A DNA stretch of 64,000 nucleotides from Pseudomonas sp. MM223. GTDB taxonomy: Bacteria; Pseudomonadota; Gammaproteobacteria; Pseudomonadales; Pseudomonadaceae. The notes beneath the pieces are model-generated. The model had not been told where the DNA came from, did not search any database, and worked only from the letters and a program-made list of their open reading frames with translations. Within the stretch, counting starts at the first letter, position 1, and the number at the start of each line of letters is the position of its first letter. The translations under genes were made by a program, and so were the position numbers. Positions 18,810-28,324 of this stretch are shown here, in pieces. Location: assembly GCA_947090765.1 (NCBI GenBank), contig OX352322.1, forward strand, positions 763,501-827,500, given 5' to 3'.

Positions 18810-19748
18810 TCATTGGAAGTCAGTGCTTCCCAGGAAGGTTTGGCCCTTACGCTGGCAGCATGAGTAGGGCCGCCACAGGGCCCACGCATAGGCTTCGTCG
18901 ACAGCGTCGGCATTAGGGCCGGGGGAGGGGAATACGGCGCAGGTGGGGCTCATGGTTGGCGTGAGTTGCTGCCACTTTCCTGTGGTGGCATCGCCTTCTT
19001 TCAGCTCGCCGGCAGGCCAGTAGCCTGGTTCTGCAAGACCGCGCATTGGCAGGTACACGTGGGGTTGACCGACACGGGTGGTGACGTCGCCGGCGCGCTG
19101 GGCGATGACAGCACCGGCTTTAAAATCGTCGACCTGGTGGATGAAGCCGCTGCGTGGGTAAACGCTTCCCCACATGTCTGCCGATAGAAGGCCGCCGACT
19201 TCACGCATGCCCGGAATCAGGGCCTCCGGGTAAACGGACTCGGGTACTCCGTACCGCCATGCAAGGGTGTCCAGCGTGCTGAGCATGTATGGAACGTAAG
19301 GCGTGGTCGCGCCGTGGCAGGAATAGCCAAAGGAACTGGCGAACCGGCTGAACACCGCAGCTCCAGGATGGCCAATAACGTCTGCCTCCTTGAACTTGGC
19401 GATGTTGTTCTCGGCGTTGTGGTTGGTTGTTCCATCATTACCGGCTTGCGCTGCCGCATTCGGCGCTCCCATGGGGCTCACCTCTGTCCAAGGGTTTTCC
19501 CCGGTATTGGCGTAGGCAGATACCACCGCGTCCGGGATGTAATGCCGGACTTTGGTGGAGGTTTTGACCGTGCAGCCAACAGGGGTGCAGAGCAGCCAGT
19601 AACAGATTCCGACCACTTTGTACTCAAGGCAGGTAGGCGAACTGGTGGAGGCGATAATCGCCGCTGAACTGATGGCCGCTGATGCTGAGAGCGGGAGTGA
19701 TGCTGTAAGAAGACCGGTCAGGGTCAGTCTGGATATTCGCCTCATCAT
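18810..19748 (-). CDS. ICE transfer protein, TIGR03756/PFL_4710 family
   Basis: This 312-aa exported protein has a signal peptide ending near LPLSASA. Cys-rich segments follow (CLEYKVVGICYWLLCTPVGC and CCQRKG near the end), as in TraU-like proteins of conjugation systems. It overlaps TIGR03757 by 4 nt and lies 19 nt before TIGR03755. The role in pilus or mating-channel assembly is taken from the family. Confidence 0.86.
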   Translation of the reverse strand: MMRRISRLTLTGLLTASLPLSASAAISSAAIIASTSSPTCLEYKVVGICYWLLCTPVGCTVKTSTKVRHYIPDAVVSAYANTGENPWTEVSPMGAPNAAAQAGNDGTTNHNAENNIAKFKEADVIGHPGAAVFSRFASSFGYSCHGATTPYVPYMLSTLDTLAWRYGVPESVYPEALIPGMREVGGLLSADMWGSVYPRSGFIHQVDDFKAGAVIAQRAGDVTTRVGQPHVYLPMRGLAEPGYWPAGELKEGDATTGKWQQLTPTMSPTCAVFPSPGPNADAVDEAYAWALWRPYSCCQRKGQTFLGSTDFQ

Positions 19749-20164
19749 TGCCCCCTTGCACGGTTGATGGTCTGCATGGCTGTTGCCACGTCGGGTTGGC
19801 CGTACACCACATACCGGCGATCGACGACCACCGCCGGCACCTTCGAAACACCGACACTCCAGGCATCAGCATTTCCCTGCTGGGCGGTGGCCAGCTGTTG
19901 CATCAGTGCGGCCCCTGCCGGAGTGCTCATCAGCCGTCGTGCGGCGAGAGCGGCCTGGTGAGGGTTAGGTGGCAGCTCTCGGGACAACTGCTCTTCGATG
20001 CGCTGTTGGTCATCGAGCTTGATGACACGCACATCTGCTGGTACGGAAGTCAGTGGGTGCGCTGAGTCTGTTATGGCCCAGGTCTCGGCATGGGCGGTGC
20101 CGGTGGCCAACGCGACAACGAGCAAGGGGACTGCTCGCCATGAGGGCGGGAGGGGATTGAACAT
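19745..20164 (-). CDS. ICE transfer protein, TIGR03757/PFL_4709 family
   Basis: This 139-aa exported protein of the TIGR03757 (DUF1525) family has a hydrophobic signal (AVPLLVVALATGTAHA). VSKVPAVVVDRRYVVYGQPD is its most conserved stretch and resembles the cis-Pro region of thioredoxin folds. First gene of the block running to 15547; a motif shared with two other transfer operons lies about 60 nt upstream. Confidence 0.84.
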   Translation of the reverse strand: MFNPLPPSWRAVPLLVVALATGTAHAETWAITDSAHPLTSVPADVRVIKLDDQQRIEEQLSRELPPNPHQAALAARRLMSTPAGAALMQQLATAQQGNADAWSVGVSKVPAVVVDRRYVVYGQPDVATAMQTINRARGQ

Positions 20165-20223
20165 GGGACTGCACCTGAAGTGGGGACCGATACAGGAAAA
20201 CGGATCGGCCCACCAGGCGCAGT

Positions 20224-20239
20224 AGGAAATAGATATCTG
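20224..20239 (-). promoter_or_regulatory. Shared transfer-operon motif, copy C
   Basis: On the minus strand CAGATATCTATTTCCT lies 60 nt upstream of the TIGR03757 start. It matches copy A at 30399-30414 (CAGATAAGTATTTCTT) at 13 of 16 positions. It is proposed as a promoter element or activator site. Confidence 0.4.
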
Positions 20240-20357
20240 AGGGTGCTTGGATTTATCGGGGAGTTAGGTCGGGTGGAACAGACGGAGCGTTTTTGCCGTG
20301 GCAGGCTTGTGGATATGGCTCATACTGCCTGGATTCTCACTTACCCTGGGACGGGAC

Positions 20358-20639
20358 ATGCGCAACAGAGGTCAAATTTTCTGGGAGTGGGCAGACCCAG
20401 ATCTGCACTTCAGAAACTTCGATGAGAGGATGGCGGATGGCTCCCTCATTAACATCCAGGTAAGGGTCTCAAAGGCGAACCAAACTCAGCTGTTTCTCGG
20501 GATTTATGCCCAAGATGGTGAGTTGCTGCTCGAGGAGGGCTATTTGGACTGCAAAGATCAGACGATGACTACGGCAATGACATGGGCGCTTCAGCGCGCT
20601 TATTCCTGGATGACAACGGGCAAGCTCTCCGACCGATAG
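20358..20639 (+). CDS. Hypothetical protein
   Basis: I do not recognise this 93-aa protein, read from the ATG at 20358 with GGGACGGGA before it. An upstream in-frame ATG at 20298 would add a hydrophobic stretch. It has FWEWADPDLHFRNFDERM and a C-terminal TMTTAMTWALQRAYSWM. It is divergent from the TIGR03757 operon, so transcription probably starts in the shared intergenic region. Confidence 0.5.
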   Translation: MRNRGQIFWEWADPDLHFRNFDERMADGSLINIQVRVSKANQTQLFLGIYAQDGELLLEEGYLDCKDQTMTTAMTWALQRAYSWMTTGKLSDR

Positions 20640-20710
20640 ACGGTTGGTGTTAGTTCAATTGCGCTGGAGTATTTTGCAACATTGGTAAGGCGCAGGGAGG
20701 CAGGTTAGTG

Positions 20711-20932
20711 ATGGACCGCATACCCACCAACCCAGAAGTGGCGGCCCTTCTCGGCATAGATGAAGCATCTGTTGAAGAGTTTCGCCAGGAAACCCATCGG
20801 CTGAAGGATGGCGCGTGGCTAGTGCAGTTTGCCTACTGGATGCCTCAGGAGCTGCGACAAAGCCTCACCGGGAGTTTCACCCTGACCGTCACACCTCCTC
20901 GAGATCCTCTTGATCGCCGAGAGCCTGAGTGA
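20711..20932 (+). CDS. Hypothetical small protein
   Basis: This 73-aa protein starts at ATG 20711, preceded by GCAGGGAGGCAGG. Its start (MDRIPTNPEVAALLGIDEAS) suggests a small helical protein. It follows the gene at 20358 and overlaps the convergent gene at 20889-21158 by 44 nt. Function unknown. Confidence 0.5.
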   Translation: MDRIPTNPEVAALLGIDEASVEEFRQETHRLKDGAWLVQFAYWMPQELRQSLTGSFTLTVTPPRDPLDRREPE

Positions 20933-21158
20933 GTTGTGGTCGTTCGGTCGGTGAGGACCTGGTCCCCGGAGCCGGCGATCTGGAACGGAGTAATACTGAT
21001 TCCATGACATCCCGCTGCAATTCGCAAATGTCGTCGTTGAGTTGCGTGACTGACGCCGAAAAGCCCACGATATTGGGAGGGCCGGACAGTTGCTGGTAGA
21101 GCTTTTCAAGTTGGACGCTCAAGTAGCTGTGTCGGCTTGCGAATCCTTGTAGTTTCAT
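20889..21158 (-). CDS. Hypothetical helical protein
   Basis: This 89-aa protein starts at ATG 21158 (MKLQGFASRHSYLSVQLEKL) with GAGG 6 nt upstream. The middle (VTQLNDDICELQRDVME) is probably coiled coil. The tail overlaps a convergent gene. No family recognised. Confidence 0.4.
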   Translation of the reverse strand: MKLQGFASRHSYLSVQLEKLYQQLSGPPNIVGFSASVTQLNDDICELQRDVMESVLLRSRSPAPGTRSSPTERPQLTQALGDQEDLEEV

Positions 21159-21248
21159 CATCCACCTCACCTCGACATCATCCCTGCGTGTGACTGGGTG
21201 AAGGGATATCCGTTCCCTCCGGATGTTGGGCGACCTCTAAAATGTGAA

Positions 21249-21584
21249 CTAGTAGAACCATTCCGCGTCGTCTGGATCCTGCTCCTCCAAAGTCATTTCG
21301 CGCTGCAGGTTCAGCTCGAGCACTGTCCCCGGCGCCGGCGCATACCAGTCGACGATCACGAAGCGTCCTTTGCCTGCGGCAGCGTCGTACTCCATGAGTA
21401 CGCAGTCGTCATTCCACTCCTGGAGAGCCCAGCTTAGCTCAGAGTGTGAGGGTGACTCTTCCCCAGCCCCAGCCGGCTCAAGCTGAAACCATCCATGGCC
21501 AGAGCCTGCGCTGGGAAAGAACCTGCTTGGCAGGTTGCTTTCTTCTTCATTGTTGTCGTTGCGCAATACCGTGAGTTTGATCAT
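21249..21584 (-). CDS. Hypothetical acidic ICE protein
   Basis: This 111-aa acidic protein is unrecognised. It contains GRFVIVDWYAPAPGTVLELN and ends EEQDPDDAEWFY. It lies 8 nt after the DsbA-like gene and is probably the last gene of the block beginning at 30334. Confidence 0.45.
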   Translation of the reverse strand: MIKLTVLRNDNNEEESNLPSRFFPSAGSGHGWFQLEPAGAGEESPSHSELSWALQEWNDDCVLMEYDAAAGKGRFVIVDWYAPAPGTVLELNLQREMTLEEQDPDDAEWFY

Positions 21585-21592
21585 TACCTGGA

Positions 21593-22236
21593 CTAGTCCT
21601 TGCGCAGTGGGGCCTGGGCGGCGAGGGCATCGATGACCGACAACAGCGCGGCGCTGTCCACCGGGCCCTCCAGGCGAATGCTGTGCCCCGTCAGACTGTC
21701 AGTGACCTCAATCGTGGGGGTAGCGGCAATGCCGCGGCTTTTTGCCTGAGCCAGCTGTTGATCAACCGCTGCGCGGATATCAACTTTTGTCCTAGCACAA
21801 TGGGAGAGATCCTCAGCGGAGATGTCGGGTAGCTCCAATTCACCTGCGAGGCCCTGGCCATTGCTGCGCGTGCGTAGCAGGACCTGGTCGATCGCTTGCC
21901 AGAACGCCGAAGCCCCCCTAAGGTACCCGCGCATTGAACGAGATGTGCCTCCGATACTGCTGCAGCACCATGGGTATCGAGGGGGAAGTGATGCCAAGCG
22001 AGCTTCACGTTATCTTGCTCACTCACCCATTGCTTCAATTGCGGGGTGTATACCCTGCAATAAGGGCATTCGAGGTCGGCGTACTCAGTGATTACCCACC
22101 TCGCATTCGAGGGCCCGAAGTACCAGGTCTCATCGGGGCTTCTCGCGTTACCGGTCTTTGCCAAATACCACCCAGCGCCGAGACCTACGATCACAATGGT
22201 GCAGAGCAAGATGAGGCTTAACCTACGTTTACGCAT
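21593..22236 (-). pseudogene. DsbA/DsbG-like thiol oxidoreductase, one frameshift
   Basis: A membrane-anchored thioredoxin-fold protein is read from ATG 22236. It has an N-terminal helix (LSLILLCTIVIVGLGAGWYL) and the active site ECPYCRVYTPQLKQW (CPYC), then VQCAG, where the frame breaks. The C-terminal half (GASAFWQAIDQVL to QAPLRKD, with cis-Pro ATPTIEV) is in another frame. Adding one base to the six-C run at 21913-21918 restores a protein of about 214 aa. It would form disulphides in the Cys-rich transfer proteins. The start overlaps the upstream gene by 8 nt. Confidence 0.8.
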
Positions 22237-22534
22237 GCTTGTTCCCCTGATCGCTAGGACCGACGATGGGCGGGCCGAGGCGCTGCAGAGCGGCTTGGAG
22301 GTCGTGTATGGCCCCTTCCGGTTGGGGGTGCTGTTTCAGCCACTCATCCAAGACTCCCTGGATCAGAGGCATGATGTCTCGGCGATCGAGGGCGTTATTT
22401 TTGATCTGTTGCAGCTCGTCAATGAGCACTGGTGCGCAAACCGACAGCGACTGGAGTGTGTCGTGCCCGGGGTCTTTGAGCAGCTGGGTCAGGTTATCAA
22501 TGATGTTCTGGGTCAGGGTATTCATGACTCTCAT
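22229..22534 (-). CDS. Hypothetical ICE protein
   Basis: This 101-aa helical protein lies between the TraC-like ATPase and the DsbA-like gene and overlaps both. It contains TQLLKDPGHDTLQSLSVC and AIHDLQAALQRLG. Tight coupling implies a role in transfer or its regulation, but no family is recognised. Confidence 0.6.
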   Translation of the reverse strand: MRVMNTLTQNIIDNLTQLLKDPGHDTLQSLSVCAPVLIDELQQIKNNALDRRDIMPLIQGVLDEWLKQHPQPEGAIHDLQAALQRLGPPIVGPSDQGNKHA

Positions 22535-25524
22535 GCCACGCGCTCCACGGCCTTCTTTTGTTCGGGAAAGGTGATGGGGAAGGGGGTGATACCGCGTTTG
22601 CGGTCCAGGTCCGCGGCCACCTGCAGCGCGGCGTGTAATTCATCGCAGCCGAGGGCTTGCATGGTTTCATAACGTTGCCGCTTTTCTTCAGGCTCGGTCA
22701 TGGCCAAGGCGAGGCACAAGCTGGGGGGCACTACCCGGAACAGCATCTCGATCCGTTTGGCCAGGACGATGCCCTCGGTGAACTTGCCGTTTTCCTTCCT
22801 TGCCGAGAGCATCATCGTCTTCTGGGCCGGCGTGAGCTCACGGAAGCGCGCGATCTTCTCCACCTCGTCGGGCGGCATGTTCAAGCAGATCCACCACTCG
22901 ATCATGTTGAGCAGCGCGGATGCTTCTGGGGGGATGTCGTCGACGTTCTGGGTTGCCATCCAGTACCAGGCGCCCAATTTTCGCCACATCTTGGTGATCT
23001 TCACCGAGTACGGGGAGAGCAGTGGAACTTTCAATGGGATGTGGCCTTCGTCGGTGAAGGCAATCAGTGGTCGACCTTTGAACTGGTCCCGCTCCGCGAT
23101 GTTGTTGATGGTGTTCAGCAGTGAGATGTAGGCAATGGCCATCTGGGCCTGATAGCCCTCACGCGCGTAGGTAGCCAGGTCAACGATCGTGATGTCAGCT
23201 TCCGGCCAGGCGGTACCAGGACGGTTGAACATCTCGGCTTCTGTACCCATGGTGAACATCCCCATGGCCTCGGCCATCTCCATGAATCGGTTGCGCCGGC
23301 TTTCAGGGAGTTTGTCGTCGCTGGCCATCGCTTGCAGCGCTGCGCTGATGTCTTCAGTGAGCACTGGACGGCTCTCGCTGACACACAGTTCAGCCGCGTT
23401 GAGGATGCACTGGCGGATGGCACTGCGGTCAGCCCGAGTGAGTCGAGCGTCTTCCTTGGACTCGCCGCCTGTGATCATCAATCGGGCAGTGATCTCAAGC
23501 TCGCCCAAGATATCCCGCTGCTCGTCCTCCATCCCCGCCAGGGCATCGGCCAGGTGTTGGTCCGAAGCATCCACGTCCGCCGCATTCAGAACCTTGACCT
23601 GGTCCTTGTTTTTGACGAGTTGCACCGCGTCGACGAACGGGGCGAGGCTCACGCCGCTGCCCGGGGCGAGCCGCACTCGGTTTACGGTCAGGCCGAGCCG
23701 CTTGGCGAAATCGCCGAGCAGACCGAAGCTGTTGCCGGCCTCGATGATGAAGAACCTTGGGCGATAGAGTGCAATGGCTTGCATGATCAAGTAGTTGGCC
23801 GTTGCAGACTTACCCGCGCCGGTGGGTCCAAACAAGAACAAGTGGGCGTTCATCTGGCGATCGAGCTTGTTCAATGGGTCGAAGGTCAGCGTCGCTCCTC
23901 CCCTGTTGGACAGCGTGAAGCCTGGGTTACCTGTTCCAGTGGAGCGCCCCCATACTGGGGCCAGATTCGCGATGTGCTGGGTGAACATCAACTGGGTGTA
24001 CCAATCCAAGGCACGATTTTCATTCGGGTCGAAATTGCACGGTAACCACCGCAGGTAGCTGTTCAGAGGAGCTACTTCGTCCTGTGGCTGGACTGGCTGC
24101 ATGCCGGCGCCGAGGAGGACGTTGCACAAGCTGGTCGTACGCTCCTCGAGCACGGCTTTATTCTGACCTCGGAGGAAGAAAGCAACACTGCCCCTGTAGA
24201 GCTTGTGCTTACGCCCGAGGATGGACCGTGCCGTTTGAACGTCATCCCGGGTGTGGCTGGATGCCTGGGTGTCGCCGATGGCCTTCCTGGAGAGTTGTTC
24301 AAGATGCCCTTCCAGCAGATCCTGCGGGGTCGGCACCATGGTGATACACAGCACGGTATCCTCAGGCAGGCGGTCGAACAGCGAGTTCAATGAGTCTGAC
24401 TGCTTGGTCTCACCGGTCAGGTGCCCGGTAAGGGGGGCATTTTTCAGGCGATCGAGGATCACAACTCGGTGCGGCATGCCGTCGAACGACCAAAGGCCGC
24501 TGTCGACATCCGAGCGCGGTTCTCGGAAGAACAAATTCTCCGAAAAGTCGGTACCGCTGGCCACCGGCAGTTCACCCTCGTCGAGCTCGCGTGGTGGTTG
24601 GCAGACCGTGTCGTAGAATCGACGGATATCGCTATCGGTCGTGCCCAGATGATCTGGGTGTGGATTGAACCAACCCACGAGCCAGCGCTTGATAGCGTGG
24701 CCATCCATGCGTTTGGTTGTAACGCCGGCGTTGGCCAGGGATCCCTTGAGGCGATCGCAGATTGCTTTGAGGTATGCGGCAGGCTCCTGACCGCGAACCA
24801 CGAGGTCCTGTTTCTTTACCCGGCGGTACACCACCAGGCGGACTTTCCGGGTCTGCCCACGCCACGGAAGGTTGCTGACGGCCGTGTCGACGAACAGCCC
24901 ACCGGGCTTGGAGATGGATTCAAGGTGGTGGCGGAACAGCGCGAGATATAACCTGGTGAAGTCTGTGTTGTCAGCCCGGGGCTGAACGTAGGCCTGGAGT
25001 TTCTGCAGGTAGTCACCCCAGTCCGTCTCGTCCTGGGCGTAAAGCTGAACGACCCAGTGCGAGCTCTCCAGCTCGTCAAAACTGTCTTGTAGGACGCCTT
25101 GCAACGCATCGCGAGCTTGTTGAAGCCAGTCGTCGGAGCGCCCCTCGGTCCCAATCGGGACCAACTCGAAAAACGCCGCCCTGGAAATGCCATCCTCGAG
25201 GAGCATGGCTTCTTCCTCGGGCAGATATTCGGCCCATGGCAGCATGTCCACGAACGACGGGTTGACCTCGTACATGCGCGACACGTCAGCTTTCGTAGCC
25301 GGCCGACGTTTAGGGTTTTGCCAGTCGATAGGGGAAGGGATGCCCATCGACTCCAGGCGGGCGATGTACCGGTCATTCGCAGCTAGGCGGTGCTCCTCGT
25401 TGATGGCTGTACTAACCGTTGTGGGACGGTCGTCGATTGGCTCGTGTTCGGTCGCTGTCTGGCCGAGCACGGGCTCGATGGGCATTGCAGAGCCTTTGCC
25501 CAGCAATTTGCTGATGAACTGCAT
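22531..25524 (-). CDS. Conjugative transfer ATPase, TraC/VirB4-like (TIGR03744/PFL_4706)
   Basis: This 997-aa cytoplasmic ATPase drives pilus assembly and substrate passage of the MPF_G system. Walker A FGPTGAGKSATANYLIM is near residue 567. A later RPLIAFTDEGHIP holds the Walker B Asp-Glu, and YWMATQNVDDIP is the usual VirB4 segment. Length is full. It overlaps the lipoprotein gene by one base and the next gene by 4 nt. Confidence 0.92.
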   Translation of the reverse strand: MQFISKLLGKGSAMPIEPVLGQTATEHEPIDDRPTTVSTAINEEHRLAANDRYIARLESMGIPSPIDWQNPKRRPATKADVSRMYEVNPSFVDMLPWAEYLPEEEAMLLEDGISRAAFFELVPIGTEGRSDDWLQQARDALQGVLQDSFDELESSHWVVQLYAQDETDWGDYLQKLQAYVQPRADNTDFTRLYLALFRHHLESISKPGGLFVDTAVSNLPWRGQTRKVRLVVYRRVKKQDLVVRGQEPAAYLKAICDRLKGSLANAGVTTKRMDGHAIKRWLVGWFNPHPDHLGTTDSDIRRFYDTVCQPPRELDEGELPVASGTDFSENLFFREPRSDVDSGLWSFDGMPHRVVILDRLKNAPLTGHLTGETKQSDSLNSLFDRLPEDTVLCITMVPTPQDLLEGHLEQLSRKAIGDTQASSHTRDDVQTARSILGRKHKLYRGSVAFFLRGQNKAVLEERTTSLCNVLLGAGMQPVQPQDEVAPLNSYLRWLPCNFDPNENRALDWYTQLMFTQHIANLAPVWGRSTGTGNPGFTLSNRGGATLTFDPLNKLDRQMNAHLFLFGPTGAGKSATANYLIMQAIALYRPRFFIIEAGNSFGLLGDFAKRLGLTVNRVRLAPGSGVSLAPFVDAVQLVKNKDQVKVLNAADVDASDQHLADALAGMEDEQRDILGELEITARLMITGGESKEDARLTRADRSAIRQCILNAAELCVSESRPVLTEDISAALQAMASDDKLPESRRNRFMEMAEAMGMFTMGTEAEMFNRPGTAWPEADITIVDLATYAREGYQAQMAIAYISLLNTINNIAERDQFKGRPLIAFTDEGHIPLKVPLLSPYSVKITKMWRKLGAWYWMATQNVDDIPPEASALLNMIEWWICLNMPPDEVEKIARFRELTPAQKTMMLSARKENGKFTEGIVLAKRIEMLFRVVPPSLCLALAMTEPEEKRQRYETMQALGCDELHAALQVAADLDRKRGITPFPITFPEQKKAVERVA

Positions 25525-25973
25525 CAGTACTCCTCCGTACGCTCGCCTGGCATGGCGTACTGCACGCGTTGATACATCGGGAACACCGTGGTGTAACCCG
25601 GGACTGGAACCGGATCCGTACCAGCCAGGTGCGGGAACACGTACATCACCAGGTCAGGATTCGGCAGGCGCTTGAACTGGCTGTAAATCTCGTTCTGGGG
25701 CGTGCGAGTGAAGGCGTCAGCACCTGTCTGTTGGCGAACCACCTGCGCCTCATCAAGCGGCCGGCGAAGTTCCTGGCGAGCATCCAGCAGCATTCTGCTG
25801 TTGGAGCTGCCAGAGCTTCCTCCAGACGTTCCGTGTTGCCACACGTCCATCATGTTGGCTTCCCCGTGGGGGAGCAGCTCGTCTTTGTCAGTCGTGCATC
25901 CGCCTAGAAGGAGGGTGAGCACGAGCCAGGCCCCGGCCTGCAGGTGGGGCTTAGTCCAAGTTTGCAGATACAT
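25524..25973 (-). CDS. Conjugal transfer lipoprotein, TIGR03751 family
   Basis: This 149-aa lipoprotein has signal AGAWLVLTLLLGGC, a lipobox with Cys near residue 26. A Gly/Ser-rich segment follows, then YSQFKRLPNPDLVMYVFPHL, the family's conserved block, and VPVPGYTTVFPMYQRVQYAM. It is a short outer-membrane component, VirB7-like in position. It overlaps TIGR03752 by 23 nt. Confidence 0.85.
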   Translation of the reverse strand: MYLQTWTKPHLQAGAWLVLTLLLGGCTTDKDELLPHGEANMMDVWQHGTSGGSSGSSNSRMLLDARQELRRPLDEAQVVRQQTGADAFTRTPQNEIYSQFKRLPNPDLVMYVFPHLAGTDPVPVPGYTTVFPMYQRVQYAMPGERTEEY

Positions 25974-27450
25974 GGTTGGCTCCGGAGTTGTAATCGACCT
26001 TGCGGCCTTTGATCTCGTAGTCGATGGCGAGCTGCTGGTCCAAGTGGACGGCGACCTTCGCCCCGGGCTGGACGTACACGGCGGCGAAGGCTTCGCCGTA
26101 GAGCTTGTTCATCCAGGAGCGGATGTCGCTGACGCCGCCGGTGAGAATCGCGCCCATGGCTGAGTTCCCCGAGGAGCCCGTGGTCCCGAATGACGTTCCT
26201 CCGCTGCTGAAGGATGTTGAGCTATTTTGCTCATCGGCCTTCAACAGTTTGGCGATGCCGGCGCCCGCGGCCGTCACCAGGGATTGGTTGGTCAAATACT
26301 CCTTAGCGTTTGATCGGAGGTCGCCCGAGATGCAGGGGATGCCGTAGGAATCGCTAATCCAGCCGAGCCCGCCCTGGATCGCAGGCTGCCCATTCCCGTT
26401 GCTGCTGTTCTGATTGTTGTTCTGGCTGCCATTTGCTTCCTCGGCCGGGGCAGGGAACGATCGAACCGTGCCGTCGGCGAACACGAAGGTCAGGCTCCGT
26501 ACTTGTCCGCGCACGCAGGACAATGTCCAGTCGCCCGATGCGGTCCCACTGGCGACGGCGCCGACGACGTCAGGGAGATCAATGCCGTTGGCGGTTAGGT
26601 TGTCCGGACCGATCAAAACCTTAAATGGGAAGGGGTCATTGACTGTTCCATCGATCGGGACGCGGCCAATGAGCGCCGACATGGCTACCGACCCCATCAG
26701 GGTCGAGTTCTGAGGCAGGGTATAGGCTTTGCGCACTTGCTTGCGGGCATCCTGGGGAGACATCTCAGCACCGACGTTCTGCGCCGTTGCGTTGAGAACG
26801 GTCTGGCCTTTGTCCAGGGTGCTGCCAAAGCTGGTGGGAAAATTGAAGCCGCTGGCTGCCTGGGGGGAGCCGGGCTGAAGTGGCTTACCGCTGGCGTCCA
26901 CTGCAGTGGCGTCGGTCGGCTCGACCCACACGAGGCCATTGGACTTCGTACCCTTGTCGAAGCCTGCGCCGTCACCAGGTTGCACGCCAAGCCCGATAGG
27001 CAGGTCTTGCCCAGCGGCATTGGGGTTCTGCGACAGGTTATCCAACTGACGCTGGAACTGGTCCTGTAGGCCCAGGCTCTGGTTTTTAACCTGCTCCTGC
27101 AGCTCGCCCTTCGCATCATTCAGCTTGCTGTCGACATTCTGATCTATGCGCGAAAGCCGGAGCTGGAGCTCTGCGTTCTGGTCCTTGAGTTCTTTGTTGT
27201 CGGTCAGCACCTTCGCGATCTGGTCTTTCACCTCCCGACTTTCAGCGACCACTGTGCGGAGAGTGTCGGCCGGGGTATCCCCGTCCACCCCTAGCTTGCG
27301 CGCGGTGTCGCCGCCGATGATGATCGGCTCATCTTCAGGAGCCTTCACCTCTTCTTTTTTACTCCCGCCCTTGAACAGGATGATGAGCACGACGATCAGC
27401 ACCGGAATGAGCAGGTACTTGAGGAGTGGATTACTTTTCAGACTGCCCAC
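25951..27450 (-). CDS. ICE transfer protein, TIGR03752 family (TraB/VirB10-like)
   Basis: This 499-aa protein is read from the GTG at 27450, which has AGGAGG 6 nt upstream. A single N-terminal membrane helix (YLLIPVLIVVLIILFKGG) is followed by a periplasmic coiled coil (VKDQIAKVLTDNKELKDQNA) and a Gly/Asn-rich linker. The C-terminal TraB-like domain has GRVPIDGTVNDPFPFKVLIG. It links inner and outer membranes in the transfer channel. The TTG at 27474 is a weaker start. Confidence 0.86.
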   Translation of the reverse strand: MGSLKSNPLLKYLLIPVLIVVLIILFKGGSKKEEVKAPEDEPIIIGGDTARKLGVDGDTPADTLRTVVAESREVKDQIAKVLTDNKELKDQNAELQLRLSRIDQNVDSKLNDAKGELQEQVKNQSLGLQDQFQRQLDNLSQNPNAAGQDLPIGLGVQPGDGAGFDKGTKSNGLVWVEPTDATAVDASGKPLQPGSPQAASGFNFPTSFGSTLDKGQTVLNATAQNVGAEMSPQDARKQVRKAYTLPQNSTLMGSVAMSALIGRVPIDGTVNDPFPFKVLIGPDNLTANGIDLPDVVGAVASGTASGDWTLSCVRGQVRSLTFVFADGTVRSFPAPAEEANGSQNNNQNSSNGNGQPAIQGGLGWISDSYGIPCISGDLRSNAKEYLTNQSLVTAAGAGIAKLLKADEQNSSTSFSSGGTSFGTTGSSGNSAMGAILTGGVSDIRSWMNKLYGEAFAAVYVQPGAKVAVHLDQQLAIDYEIKGRKVDYNSGANHVSANLD

Positions 27451-28324
27451 GGCGCCCTCCTGCTTTCGGATCAATTTGGCTGACCGAGGACGGCAGCAGA
27501 GCCTCTTTCAGCCCTTTGCTCTGGGTGACCAGGTAAAGCGTGGTGGTATCGCTGGCGTTTCCGCGAGCCCCAAGGTACGGGTGCTGGAATGTCGCTGTGG
27601 TGAAGTTACCCATCAGCTCTGTGGCATTCATCGTCAGCTGCTGGGCGCTCAGGTTCCTCAGCTTGACCGCAGTGACGTAACTGTTGTCGAGGCGCCAAGC
27701 CCCCAGGATTGATGCCTCCACGGGCAATACCGGCAACAAAGTGCTCAGATCCAGGGCCCGGTCAACACGCACCTGGCTGATGCCGGCGACAGGCTCAACG
27801 GTGCGAAGTGGGGCGTACAGCATTTGTGCCGCATAGCGGGTCAGGGCCACCGGCGCTGGAGTCTCATGGCGGGGGGGCGGTGGAACATCCTCTTCTTCCT
27901 CCGACGTCGCGGATCGCTTTGTCGAAGTTCGTGCTGAGGTGGTATCGCCGTAGTAGGTGGAAGGGGCCGCACCGGCGACGATCTTGGCGGGCTCGAGCTT
28001 GGCTTGGCCCTCTGCCGCCGGTGTTGCGGCAATATCCACCAGCATGATCTCGCCGGTGGCCACGTTCTGCAGCTGGAGCCGAGTCGGTGGAATTTCTTGG
28101 CTGGCCAAGAGGTAGACCGCGCCACCGGTGCTCTGGATGCGCAGCATGCCGACAAGCTGGGGAGGCATCCCAACGCGCACGTTTTGGTCGACGAACACAA
28201 TGCGCTCTTGCCCTACAATCAGCGGGATTGCCATGGGGATACGGTCCCACTGCAGTAGCTCTACCGCTTTCACATCGGCAACTGCGAAGAGGCCCAGAGC
28301 AAGAAGCCAGGCGCGCAGATTCAT
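27431..28324 (-). CDS. ICE transfer protein, TIGR03749 family (TraK-like)
   Basis: This 297-aa exported protein starts at ATG 28324 (MNLRAWLLALGLFAVADVKA, signal peptide). VELLQWDRIPMAIPLIVGQE and RTVEPVAGISQVRVDRALDL match the family. By order it is the TraK/VirB9-like partner of the TIGR03752 channel protein. It overlaps TIGR03746 by 4 nt. Confidence 0.86.
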   Translation of the reverse strand: MNLRAWLLALGLFAVADVKAVELLQWDRIPMAIPLIVGQERIVFVDQNVRVGMPPQLVGMLRIQSTGGAVYLLASQEIPPTRLQLQNVATGEIMLVDIAATPAAEGQAKLEPAKIVAGAAPSTYYGDTTSARTSTKRSATSEEEEDVPPPPRHETPAPVALTRYAAQMLYAPLRTVEPVAGISQVRVDRALDLSTLLPVLPVEASILGAWRLDNSYVTAVKLRNLSAQQLTMNATELMGNFTTATFQHPYLGARGNASDTTTLYLVTQSKGLKEALLPSSVSQIDPKAGGRRGQSEK